Assembly (NCBI RefSeq): GCF_008973465.1
Contig: NZ_WBXN01000004.1
Span: 3,264,501 to 3,328,500 of the forward strand
DNA: 64,000 bases
DNA from: Streptomyces sp. SS1-1
GTDB taxonomy: Bacteria; Actinomycetota; Actinomycetes; Streptomycetales; Streptomycetaceae
Direction of reading: 5' to 3'
Below, piece after piece: positions 10,171 to 17,430 of this stretch. Each line of letters opens with the position of its first letter. The stretch's first letter is position 1. The translations under genes and the position numbers were made by a program. The notes under the pieces were generated by a model that worked only from the letters and a program-made list of their open reading frames with translations, did no database searches and had not been told where the DNA came from.

Positions 10171-10262
10171 GCAGCCGCTCCCGCACGAACGCGGCGGACA
10201 GGGCGCCGGGGCCGTGGCGGAACAGCGTGACCGCCGCGTGGTGCGCGGCCACCTCGCCCGCG
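10171..10262 (-). pseudogene. relic of an FAD-dependent oxidoreductase like the one at 26356
   Basis: Read on the minus strand this short stretch encodes 'VAAHHAAVTLFRHGPGALSA' and a further 'AAFVRERL'. The intact oxidoreductase at 26356-27516 reads 'VAAHYAAVALFHHDPGALSA' then 'AAFVQERL' at about residues 135-165. DNA identity is obvious over roughly 90 bases. An in-frame stop lies upstream on the minus strand and the similarity fades on both sides, so it is a decayed fragment, not a gene. The rest of the 10118-10501 gap is very GC-rich with no other recognisable content. Confidence 0.75.
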
Positions 10263-10501
10263 CGCGCCGAGTCGGCGCGGGACACCGATACCGGTCCGGG
10301 CAGGCGCCGCCCGGATCCGGCCCCGGTGCCACGGGGCGGCGCGGGCGGTCAGCAGGCGCGCCGGGCGCGCATGGCCCCGGCAGAGCCGGAGACCCCGGCC
10401 GCCCGGCCCACCGCGCGCCCCGCGCATGGCGGACCACCGGGCCGGGCAGCCGTCGCCGCGAGTCATCCACCCGCGCCGGCGCGCGCGGGGCGGCGGGGCG
10501 G

Positions 10502-11395
10502 TCAGTCGGTGGTCGGGTGCGTCGACCTGATCCGGTCCGCCAGGGTGCGGAGCAGTTCGACGACGCCCTCCGGGCCGTTCACCACCAGGTCCGCGCGTTT
10601 CGAGAGGGCCGTGACCTCCTCGCTGCCGCTGCAGACCAGGAGGCCGGGGGTGCCGGTCGTGCGGAGGGTGTCGACGGCGGCGTAGGCCGGGAGGTCGCCG
10701 AGGTCGTCGCCGGCGTACAGGACCGACTCGGCGCCCAGGTCGCGGGCGAGGTCGCTCAGGGCCTTGCCCTTGTCCATGCCGGGCGGGCGCAGTTCGAGGA
10801 CCATCCGGCCGGGCTCGACGATCAGGCCGTTGTGTCCGGCGAGGTCGGTGAGCGGGCCGCGCAGGGCGTCGAAGGTGCCCTGCGGGTCGGCGGCGCGGCG
10901 CGTGTGCACGGCGACCGCGTGCCCCTTGTCCTCGACCCACGTGCCGTCCTCGTGGCCGGCCAGCACGTCGGGCAGGGCGGCGCGGACGGCGGCGACCCCG
11001 GGGTGCGGGTCGGGCGCGGACACCTCGCCGCTCACCGCGTCCCAGCGCTCGGCGCCGTAGTGCCCCAGCACCACCAGGTGCTCGAGGCCCGGGACCCCGG
11101 CGAAACCGCCGTGGTGCACGGCCACCTCGGCGGGCCGGCCGGTGATCACGGCCACGGCGGCGACCTCGGGCGCGAGCGCGGCGAGCGCCGGCACCGCCTC
11201 CGGGTGCGCCCGCGCCTTCTCGGGGTCGGGCACGATCGGCGCGAGGGTCCCGTCGAAGTCCAGCGCGATCAGCGCGCGGGCGGGCCGGGCGAGCAGCGCC
11301 GCGAGCCCGTCCCGGCCGGGCCCGGTGGCCGGCTCCGGAAGGGTCGCGCCCGCGGGGGACGGGGAGGGGTCGGTCGGATCGTCGTGACGGGCCAT
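10502..11395 (-). CDS. otsB: trehalose-6-phosphate phosphatase
   Basis: A 297-residue HAD-superfamily phosphatase. Motif I is 'ALDFDGTLAPIV' (nucleophile D46 and acid D48), motif II 'VAVITGRPAEV', and the metal-binding motif 'LYAGDDLGDLPAY' lies near residue 232. It removes phosphate from trehalose-6-phosphate made by OtsA. The ATG at 11395 begins MARHDDPTD; a low-complexity Pro-rich segment of about 25 residues precedes the catalytic domain. It faces otsA tail-to-tail. Confidence 0.93.
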   Translation of the reverse strand: MARHDDPTDPSPSPAGATLPEPATGPGRDGLAALLARPARALIALDFDGTLAPIVPDPEKARAHPEAVPALAALAPEVAAVAVITGRPAEVAVHHGGFAGVPGLEHLVVLGHYGAERWDAVSGEVSAPDPHPGVAAVRAALPDVLAGHEDGTWVEDKGHAVAVHTRRAADPQGTFDALRGPLTDLAGHNGLIVEPGRMVLELRPPGMDKGKALSDLARDLGAESVLYAGDDLGDLPAYAAVDTLRTTGTPGLLVCSGSEEVTALSKRADLVVNGPEGVVELLRTLADRIRSTHPTTD

Positions 11396-11436
11396 ATCAA
11401 GGACCCTATCCAGCGGCCGCGGACCTATCCCTGCCG

Positions 11437-11688
11437 TCAGCGCTCCGCCCGGCGCGCCTCGCGCACCCGGCGCAGCCGGTTCACCGTGACCGGGTCGTGG
11501 GCCAGGGCCCGCGGGTCGTCCAGCAGGGCGTTGAGCAGCTGGTAGTAGCGCACCGGGGCCAGGCCCAGCTCCTCGCGTATGGCGCGCTCCTTGGCGCCGG
11601 GGCCGGAGAAGCCCCGGCGCTCCAGGGCGAGCACGGCCCGTTCGCGGTCGGCGAGGGCGGCGTCGGGCCGGTCCTTGTGCTGGTCCAT
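11437..11688 (-). CDS. DUF3263 family small protein
   Basis: An 83-residue protein of the actinobacterial DUF3263 family, recognised by 'ALERRGFSGPGAKERAIREELGL' split over residues 22-44 and 'RYYQLLNALLDDP' after it. The fold resembles a helix-turn-helix, and a DNA-binding role is often assumed but unproven. ATG 11688 is taken; an in-frame GTG at 11712 is possible. It lies just upstream of otsB in the same direction (41-base gap) and may be cotranscribed with it. Confidence 0.85.
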   Translation of the reverse strand: MDQHKDRPDAALADRERAVLALERRGFSGPGAKERAIREELGLAPVRYYQLLNALLDDPRALAHDPVTVNRLRRVREARRAER

Positions 11689-11724
11689 GCCTGGCACCGT
11701 AACCCCCGCCACCGACAGCGGCTC

Positions 11725-13053
11725 CTACTCGGCCCCGTCCAGCCTGGTCGCCGTCGTCTGCAGCCGCGCCAGGACCGCCGACGGGCTGCCGCCGGAGGCG
11801 ACCGTCGAGCCGATGGACTTCTTGATCTCCGCGCTGACCGCGGCCCAGGAGGTCCGGCCGACCGGGTACAGCTCGGAGGACGGCAGCTGTTCCAGGAAGG
11901 GCTTGAGCTCGGCGTCCTGCTTCGCTCCGGCCATCGCCTCGGACGCGGAGGTGGTGACGGGCAGCAGGTCGTAGCGCCGGGAGAAGTCCAGGACGTTCTG
12001 CTTGTCGTAGACGAAGTCGAGGAAGGTGCCGATCTCCTCGCCGTGGCCGTTCTGCTTGAACGCCATCATCCAGTCGGCGACGCCCATGGACAGCTTGGTG
12101 GGCCCCTCGGCGCCGGGCATGGGCACCATGCCGACCTTCACGCCCTTCTTCCGGGCCGCCTGCATCAGCGAGGGGTGCCCGTTGAGCATGCCGACCTCGC
12201 CCTTCGCGAAGGCGGCGAAGGCGTCGGCGCGGTTGAGCCTGGCGGGCGCCACGGGGCCGGTGAGGCCCTTGCCGACCAGGTCGTCCTTCAGCCAGGTGAA
12301 GGTGGCGACGTTCTCCGGGGAGTCGATGCTGTAGGTGCCGAGCTGCGGGTCGGTGTAGCCGCCCCCGCCGCTGAGCAGCCACTGCATGGTCTCGGCCTGC
12401 GCCTCCTCGGACCCGAGCGGCAGCGCGTACGGGTACGTGACGCCCCGCGCCTTGAGCGTGGCGGCGTCGGCCGCCAGCTCCTTCCAGGTGCGCGGCGCGG
12501 TGAGGCCGGCCTCCTCGAAGAGCGACTTGTTGTAGAAGAGCAGCCGCGTGGAGGACGCGAACGGGATGCCGTACTGCACGCCGTCGACCTGGCCCGCCTC
12601 GGCGAGCCGCGCGACGAGGTCGGCCTGCACGGGGATGGAGAGCAGGTCGTCGGCCTCGTAGAGCAGGTCCTTCGCCGCGTAGTCGGCGTAGGCGCCGATC
12701 TGCGCGAGGTCGGGGGCCTCGCCCGCGGCCACCATCTCCTTGACCTTGGCGTCGACCTCGTTCCAGGAGTAGACCTCGACGTCGACGGTGACACCGGGAT
12801 GCTCGGCCTCGTAGGCGTCGGTGAGCTTGTCCCAGTACGCGCGCGAGCTGGTCGCCTTGCCGTCGCCGTAGTCGGCGGCCACCAGCTTGAGCGTGACGTC
12901 GTCCGAGCCGCCGGTCACCCCGCAGCCGCCGAGCACCGCCGTCATGCCCAGCGCGGACACCACCGCCACGACCGCCCCTGTACGCCTCCGACCACGCCGC
13001 TGCACGCGAATCCGCCCCACGCCTCTGTTCGAAATTTTCGAATCGTCATACAT
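11725..13053 (-). CDS. extracellular sugar-binding lipoprotein of an ABC transporter
   Basis: A 442-residue family 1 solute-binding protein. A basic N-terminus, hydrophobic segment and lipobox 'AVLGGC' with C44 mark it as a lipoprotein. 'YEAEHPGVTVDVE', 'GEAPDLAQIGAYADYA' and 'YGIPFASSTRLLFYNKSLFEEAG' are typical of sugar binders. No permease genes are adjacent, so the membrane partners are elsewhere; MsiK at 42831 is the usual shared ATPase in Streptomyces. It is divergent from nagK-nagA and shares two dre-like sites with it, which suggests an amino sugar or its oligomer as ligand. Confidence 0.93.
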   Translation of the reverse strand: MYDDSKISNRGVGRIRVQRRGRRRTGAVVAVVSALGMTAVLGGCGVTGGSDDVTLKLVAADYGDGKATSSRAYWDKLTDAYEAEHPGVTVDVEVYSWNEVDAKVKEMVAAGEAPDLAQIGAYADYAAKDLLYEADDLLSIPVQADLVARLAEAGQVDGVQYGIPFASSTRLLFYNKSLFEEAGLTAPRTWKELAADAATLKARGVTYPYALPLGSEEAQAETMQWLLSGGGGYTDPQLGTYSIDSPENVATFTWLKDDLVGKGLTGPVAPARLNRADAFAAFAKGEVGMLNGHPSLMQAARKKGVKVGMVPMPGAEGPTKLSMGVADWMMAFKQNGHGEEIGTFLDFVYDKQNVLDFSRRYDLLPVTTSASEAMAGAKQDAELKPFLEQLPSSELYPVGRTSWAAVSAEIKKSIGSTVASGGSPSAVLARLQTTATRLDGAE

Positions 13054-13062
13054 ATTGCCCCC

Positions 13063-13096
13063 ACAGGTCTACACCACGTAAGTGGACTAGACCTCT
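13063..13096. promoter_or_regulatory. two adjacent DasR-responsive elements (dre)
   Basis: AGTGGACTAGACCTCT (13081-13096) matches 14/16 and ACAGGTCTACACCACG (13063-13078) 13/16 of the DasR consensus A[CG]TGGTCTAGACCA[CG]T. They are 18 bases apart start to start, between the divergent lipoprotein gene and nagK. DasR represses amino-sugar genes and is released by glucosamine-6-phosphate; control of nagKA by DasR is established in S. coelicolor. Confidence 0.8.
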
Positions 13097-13124
13097 CGCG
13101 GGTTCGCAAGCCACACTGTCCCCC

Positions 13125-14069
13125 GTGAGACATGTCATCGCCCTCGACGTGGGCGGCACCGGGATGAAGGCCGCCCTGGCCGGAGCGGGCGGTGAACTGC
13201 TCCATCAGGCACGCCGCCCGACCGGCCGCGCCCGCGGCCCGGAGGCGGTCGTCGAGGGCATCCTCGACTTCGCCGCGGAGCTGCGCGCCCACGGCGAGGA
13301 GCACTTCGGCGAGCCCGCGGCCGCCGCCGGCGTCGCGGTCCCCGGGATCGTCGACGCCGAGCGCGGCATCGCCGTGTACGCCGCCAACCTGGGCTGGCGG
13401 GACCTCCCGCTGCGCGACCTCCTCGCCGAACGGCTCGGCGGCATCCCCGTCGCCCTCGGCCACGACGTCCGCACCGGCGGCCTCGCCGAGGGCCGCGTCG
13501 GCGCGGGCCGCGGGGCCGACCGCTTCCTGTTCGTGCCCCTCGGCACCGGGATCGCCGGCGCCATCGGCATCGACGGCCGCGTCGAGGCGGGCGCGCACGG
13601 CTTCGCCGGCGAGATCGGCCATGTCGTCGTCCGGCCCGGCGGCGCCCCCTGCCCCTGCGGGCAGCACGGCTGCCTGGAGCGGTACGCCTCGGCGGCCGCC
13701 GTCAGCGAGGCGTGGGCCGCCGCCTGCGGCGACCCGGACGCGGACGCGGCGGACTGCGCCAAGGCCGTCGTGTCCGGTGACCCGAACGCCGTCCGCGTCT
13801 GGCGGTCCGCCGTGGACGCGCTCGCCAACGGCCTGGTCACGGCCCTCACCCTGCTGGACCCGCGCACCCTGATCATCGGTGGCGGCCTGGCCGAAGCGGG
13901 GGAAACCTTGTTCACACCGCTGCGGGACGCGGTCCGGCAGCGGGTCACCTTCCAGAAGCTGCCGGAGATCGTCCCCGCGGCACTCGGGGACACGGCCGGC
14001 TGCCTCGGTGCCGGTCTTCTGGCCTGGGATCTCCTCACATCCACCGACCGCACGGAGGAATCGGCCTGA
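13125..14069 (+). CDS. nagK: ROK-family N-acetylglucosamine kinase
   Basis: A 314-residue sugar kinase. 'ALDVGGTGMKAAL' at residues 6-18 is the phosphate-binding loop, 'GHDV' near residue 112 holds the catalytic Asp, and 'CPCGQHGCLERYAS' near residue 176 is the ROK zinc motif (C176, C178, C183, with a His). It phosphorylates GlcNAc to GlcNAc-6-P for the next enzyme. The GTG start is followed at once by the conserved core. Its stop overlaps the nagA start by one base (TGATG), matching the nagKA operon. A dre pair lies just upstream. Confidence 0.92.
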   Translation: MRHVIALDVGGTGMKAALAGAGGELLHQARRPTGRARGPEAVVEGILDFAAELRAHGEEHFGEPAAAAGVAVPGIVDAERGIAVYAANLGWRDLPLRDLLAERLGGIPVALGHDVRTGGLAEGRVGAGRGADRFLFVPLGTGIAGAIGIDGRVEAGAHGFAGEIGHVVVRPGGAPCPCGQHGCLERYASAAAVSEAWAAACGDPDADAADCAKAVVSGDPNAVRVWRSAVDALANGLVTALTLLDPRTLIIGGGLAEAGETLFTPLRDAVRQRVTFQKLPEIVPAALGDTAGCLGAGLLAWDLLTSTDRTEESA

Positions 14070-15271
14070 TGGCAATCCCCTCAGGGGCGCCGGAGAGCGC
14101 CACGACGCACCCGCGGCCCGCGACGGGCCCGGCGCCCCTCGTCCTGTCCGGCGCCCGGGTGGTCCTGCCGACGGGAACGCCCGAAGAGGGCCAGGTGATC
14201 GTCGACGGCTCCCGGATCGCCGGCACGGCACCGGAGAACGCCCACCGCGTCGACCTCACCGGGCACTGGATCGTGCCCGGCTTCGTCGACATCCACAACC
14301 ACGGCGGCGGCGGGGCCTCCTTCACCTCCGGCACGCCCGAGGACGTCCTGAAGGGCATCCACACCCACCGGCTGCACGGCACCACCACCCTGGTCGCCTC
14401 CACCGTCACCGGCGACATGGACTTCCTGGCCCGGCGGGCCGGGCTGCTCGCCGAGCTCGCCGAGCAGGGCGACCTCGCGGGCATCCACTTCGAGGGGCCG
14501 TTCATCTCGCCGTGCCGCAAGGGCGCGCACTCCGAGGAGCTGCTGCGCGACCCGGACCCGGCGGACGTGCGCAAGCTGATCGACGCGGCCCGCGGCCACG
14601 CGGCGATGGTCACCCTCGCCACCGAGCTGCCGGGCGGCATCGACTCCGTACGGCTGCTGGTCGAGCACGGGGTGATCGCCGCGATCGGGCACACGGACGC
14701 CGGCTACGAGCAGACCGTGGAGGCGATCGACGCCGGGGCGACGGTCGCCACGCACCTGTTCAACGCGATGCCCCCGCTCGGCCACCGCGAGCCCGGCCCG
14801 ATCGTGGCCCTGCTGGAGGACGAGCGGGTCACCGTCGAGCTGATCAACGACGGCACGCATCTGCACCCTGCCTCCCTGGAGCTGGCGTTCCGTCACGCGG
14901 GCGCGGACCGGGTCGCGTTCATCACGGACGCGATGGACGCCGCCGGCTTCGGCGACGGCCGCTACATGCTCGGCCCGCTGGAGGTGGAGGTCGCCGACGG
15001 TGTGGCGCGCCTGGTGGAGGGCGGCTCGATCGCGGGCTCGACCCTCACCCTGGACCGCGCCTTCAAGCGGGCGGTGACGATCGACCGGCTGCCGGTCGGG
15101 GACGTGGTGGCGGCCCTGTCGGCCAACCCGGCGAAGCTCCTCGGCCGTTACGACCGCGTCGGCTCCCTGGAGCCCGGCAAGGACGCCGACCTGGTGGTCC
15201 TGGACGCCGACTTCGACCTCAAGGGCGTGATGCGCCGGGGTGAATGGGTGATCGATCCCCAACTGGGGTGA
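14069..15271 (+). CDS. nagA: N-acetylglucosamine-6-phosphate deacetylase
   Basis: A 400-residue amidohydrolase of the NagA family. 'GFVDIHNHGGGGASF' near residue 71 gives the metal-binding HxH-type motif, 'HFEGPFISPCRKGAH' near residue 141 the metal Glu, and 'GHTDAGYEQT' and 'THLFNAMPPLGHREPG' further ligands; 'ITDAMDAAGFGDGRY' contains the catalytic Asp. It turns GlcNAc-6-P into glucosamine-6-P and acetate. It is translationally coupled to nagK. Confidence 0.96.
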   Translation: MAIPSGAPESATTHPRPATGPAPLVLSGARVVLPTGTPEEGQVIVDGSRIAGTAPENAHRVDLTGHWIVPGFVDIHNHGGGGASFTSGTPEDVLKGIHTHRLHGTTTLVASTVTGDMDFLARRAGLLAELAEQGDLAGIHFEGPFISPCRKGAHSEELLRDPDPADVRKLIDAARGHAAMVTLATELPGGIDSVRLLVEHGVIAAIGHTDAGYEQTVEAIDAGATVATHLFNAMPPLGHREPGPIVALLEDERVTVELINDGTHLHPASLELAFRHAGADRVAFITDAMDAAGFGDGRYMLGPLEVEVADGVARLVEGGSIAGSTLTLDRAFKRAVTIDRLPVGDVVAALSANPAKLLGRYDRVGSLEPGKDADLVVLDADFDLKGVMRRGEWVIDPQLG

Positions 15272-15285
15272 TGTGTCCTGCTGTT

Positions 15286-15332
15286 GAGGGCGGCGGTTGT
15301 CCTGGGAGACTGTGACGGCCGCCGCCCTTTTG
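15286..15332 (+). terminator. terminator after nagA
   Basis: GAGGGCGGCGG pairs with CCGCCGCCCTTTT across a loop of about 22 bases, 15 bases past the nagA stop, followed by a T run. Confidence 0.75.
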
Positions 15333-15413
15333 GCATGATCGTGACGCCCGCACGGGACGTCCGGCGGGCGACGGCACACGTATCGAGAACTTCTTCGGGG
15401 GAGGTCGGCCCAG

Positions 15414-16343
15414 GTGATCCTGACGGTCACGCTGAACACCGCTCTCGACATCACCTACCGGGTCGGGGCGCTGCGCCCCCACACCTCCCACCGGGTCTCC
15501 GAGGTGACCGAGCGCGCCGGCGGCAAGGGCCTGAACGTGGCCCGCGTCCTGGCGGGCCTCGGGCACGAGGTGACGGTCACCGGCTTCGCGGGCGGCGCGA
15601 CGGGCCGGGAGGTGCGCGAACGGCTCACCGCCGTCCCCGGCGTGATCGACGCCCTGGTGCCGGTGACGGGTCCGACCCGGCGCACCGTCGCCGTCGTCGA
15701 CGACCGCACCGGTGACACGACCCAGCTGAACGAGCCCGGCCCGACCGTCTCGCCCGCCGAGTGGTCCGCCTTCCAGGAGGCGTACGACACCCTCCTCGCC
15801 TCCGCGTCCGCGGTGGCCCTGTGCGGCAGCCTGCCGCCGGGGGTGCCGGTCGGGGCCTATGCCGGACTGGTCCGCTCCGCGCGGGCGGCCGGGGTGCCGG
15901 TGCTCCTGGACACCAGCGGGGAGGCACTGCGCCGGGGCGTGGCCGCCCGCCCGGACGTCCTGAAGCCGAACGCGGGGGAACTGGCCGAACTGACCGGCTC
16001 GCACGAGCCGTCACGGGCGACGCAGGACGCGCGGCGCCGGGGTGCCCGCGCGGTGGTGGCCTCCCTCGGGGAGGGCGGACTGCTCGCCGTCACCCCGGAG
16101 GGCCGCTGGCGTGCCGCCCCGCCCGCCCGGCTGCGCGGCAATCCGACGGGCGCCGGTGACGCGGTGGTCGCCGGCCTGCTGTCGGGCCTCATCGAGGGGC
16201 TGGCCTGGCCGGACCGGCTGGCCCGGGCGACGGCTCTGGGCGCGGCGAGCGTGGTGGCGCCGGTGGCCGGCGAGTTCGACCGCGGCACCTACGAGGAACT
16301 GCGGGACCGGGTGGCGGTGACCGGCGAGGCCACCGCCGCCTGA
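15414..16343 (+). CDS. PfkB-family sugar-phosphate kinase (1-phosphofructokinase-like)
   Basis: A 309-residue ribokinase-fold enzyme. 'TLNTALDITYRVG' at the N-terminus and 'AGGKGLNVARVLAGLG' near residue 36 are typical of the 1-phosphofructokinase/tagatose-6-phosphate kinase branch, and 'RGNPTGAGDAVVAGL' near residue 242 holds the catalytic Asp and anion hole. The likely substrate is a sugar phosphate from amino-sugar or fructose use. It follows nagA in the same direction after a terminator, so it may have its own promoter. GTG start at 15414. Confidence 0.88.
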   Translation: MILTVTLNTALDITYRVGALRPHTSHRVSEVTERAGGKGLNVARVLAGLGHEVTVTGFAGGATGREVRERLTAVPGVIDALVPVTGPTRRTVAVVDDRTGDTTQLNEPGPTVSPAEWSAFQEAYDTLLASASAVALCGSLPPGVPVGAYAGLVRSARAAGVPVLLDTSGEALRRGVAARPDVLKPNAGELAELTGSHEPSRATQDARRRGARAVVASLGEGGLLAVTPEGRWRAAPPARLRGNPTGAGDAVVAGLLSGLIEGLAWPDRLARATALGAASVVAPVAGEFDRGTYEELRDRVAVTGEATAA

Positions 16344-16362
16344 CGGGATCGCGGAGCGCGAC

Positions 16363-17313
16363 CTAGGACTTGACCCAGCCCTTGACGAGCCACACCTGGT
16401 CGAGCAGGGCGTCGCACTGGTTGCCCTCCTCGCACGACACCTTGATCGTGTTGGTGCCCTTGTTGAGCTGGATGTAGTTGTAGGTCTTCGTCCAGCCCTT
16501 CTCGTAGTCGCCCTCACCCGCGTGCGCGTAGTTCTTGAGGTTGACCGGAGCGGTGGAGGGCGTGCCGTTGACCGTCAGGGTGGCGTTGCCGTCCTTGCCC
16601 GGGACGCTGTAGCCGACGTAGACGGTGTACTTGCCGCCCTTCGGGATGCCGTTCACCGTCCAGGTGACGGACGAGCCGACCTGGTTGAAGCCGGTGACGT
16701 ACACGCCGCCGTCCGCCTGGGCGCCCTTGACGTCGGACGCGGTGGCCGCTGTGCCGCCGAGGGCCAGCGTCTTCGCGTCGCTCTTCGGCAGCTCGACCTC
16801 GTCGCCGGGGTCGGCCGTCTTCGACGGCTCGGTGTCCTGGGTCTGGGTCTGCGTCGGGGTCGCCGGGGTGTCGTCGCCCTTGGCGTCCTTGTCGTCGTCG
16901 CCGCCCAGCATGGCGACGCCGATGCCGATGACGACCGCCGCGACGACGGCGATGGCGCCGATCAGCAGCCCCTTGGTGTTGGGCCCGCGGCCGCGGCCGC
17001 CGGACCCGGTGCCGGTGCTGTACGACGTCTGGGTCGTCGGCGCTCCGCCGGGCAGGGTCTCCGGGGCCGCGTAGTGCGCGTTCGGCTGGCCGTAGGAGCC
17101 CTGCTGCTGCGGTATCTGGCCGTACCCGGCCCCCGGCTGCTGGCCCTGCTGGCCGTACTGGCGCTGGCCGACCGTACGCACCCGGTTGACGGCGTTCGGG
17201 TAGCCGTAGCCACCGGACGGCGGCTGGGCGCCATTGGCCTGCCCGTCGGCGTAGAGGTAGCCGAACGGGTCGTCGTCCTCGGGCGTAGTGGCGCCGTTGT
17301 TGCCGGACGTCAT
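16363..17313 (-). CDS. membrane-anchored protein with CBM35-like carbohydrate-binding domain
   Basis: A 316-residue protein in three parts. Residues 1-105 are low-complexity, rich in Gln, Gly, Tyr and Pro, and probably cytoplasmic. One membrane segment ('GLLIGAIAVVAAVVIGIGVAM') spans about residues 114-134. After an Asp/Thr-rich linker, residues 190-316 form a beta-sandwich like the family 35/6 carbohydrate-binding modules ('GGKYTVYVGYSVPGKDG', 'YNYIQLNKGTNTIKVSC'). Two cysteines near the end may form a disulfide. It could bind cell-wall or extracellular glycans; no catalytic domain is present. Confidence 0.85.
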   Translation of the reverse strand: MTSGNNGATTPEDDDPFGYLYADGQANGAQPPSGGYGYPNAVNRVRTVGQRQYGQQGQQPGAGYGQIPQQQGSYGQPNAHYAAPETLPGGAPTTQTSYSTGTGSGGRGRGPNTKGLLIGAIAVVAAVVIGIGVAMLGGDDDKDAKGDDTPATPTQTQTQDTEPSKTADPGDEVELPKSDAKTLALGGTAATASDVKGAQADGGVYVTGFNQVGSSVTWTVNGIPKGGKYTVYVGYSVPGKDGNATLTVNGTPSTAPVNLKNYAHAGEGDYEKGWTKTYNYIQLNKGTNTIKVSCEEGNQCDALLDQVWLVKGWVKS

Positions 17314-17430
17314 CCCTTGGTACTCCTCACCAGGTGCGGGCTGCGATGCATGGGGTCAGAATGGCGAGCCTACCCGCTCCTGTGGACCCAAACGGGTGAC
17401 TCACACCGCACCGGCTCGCTGACCTGGGCC

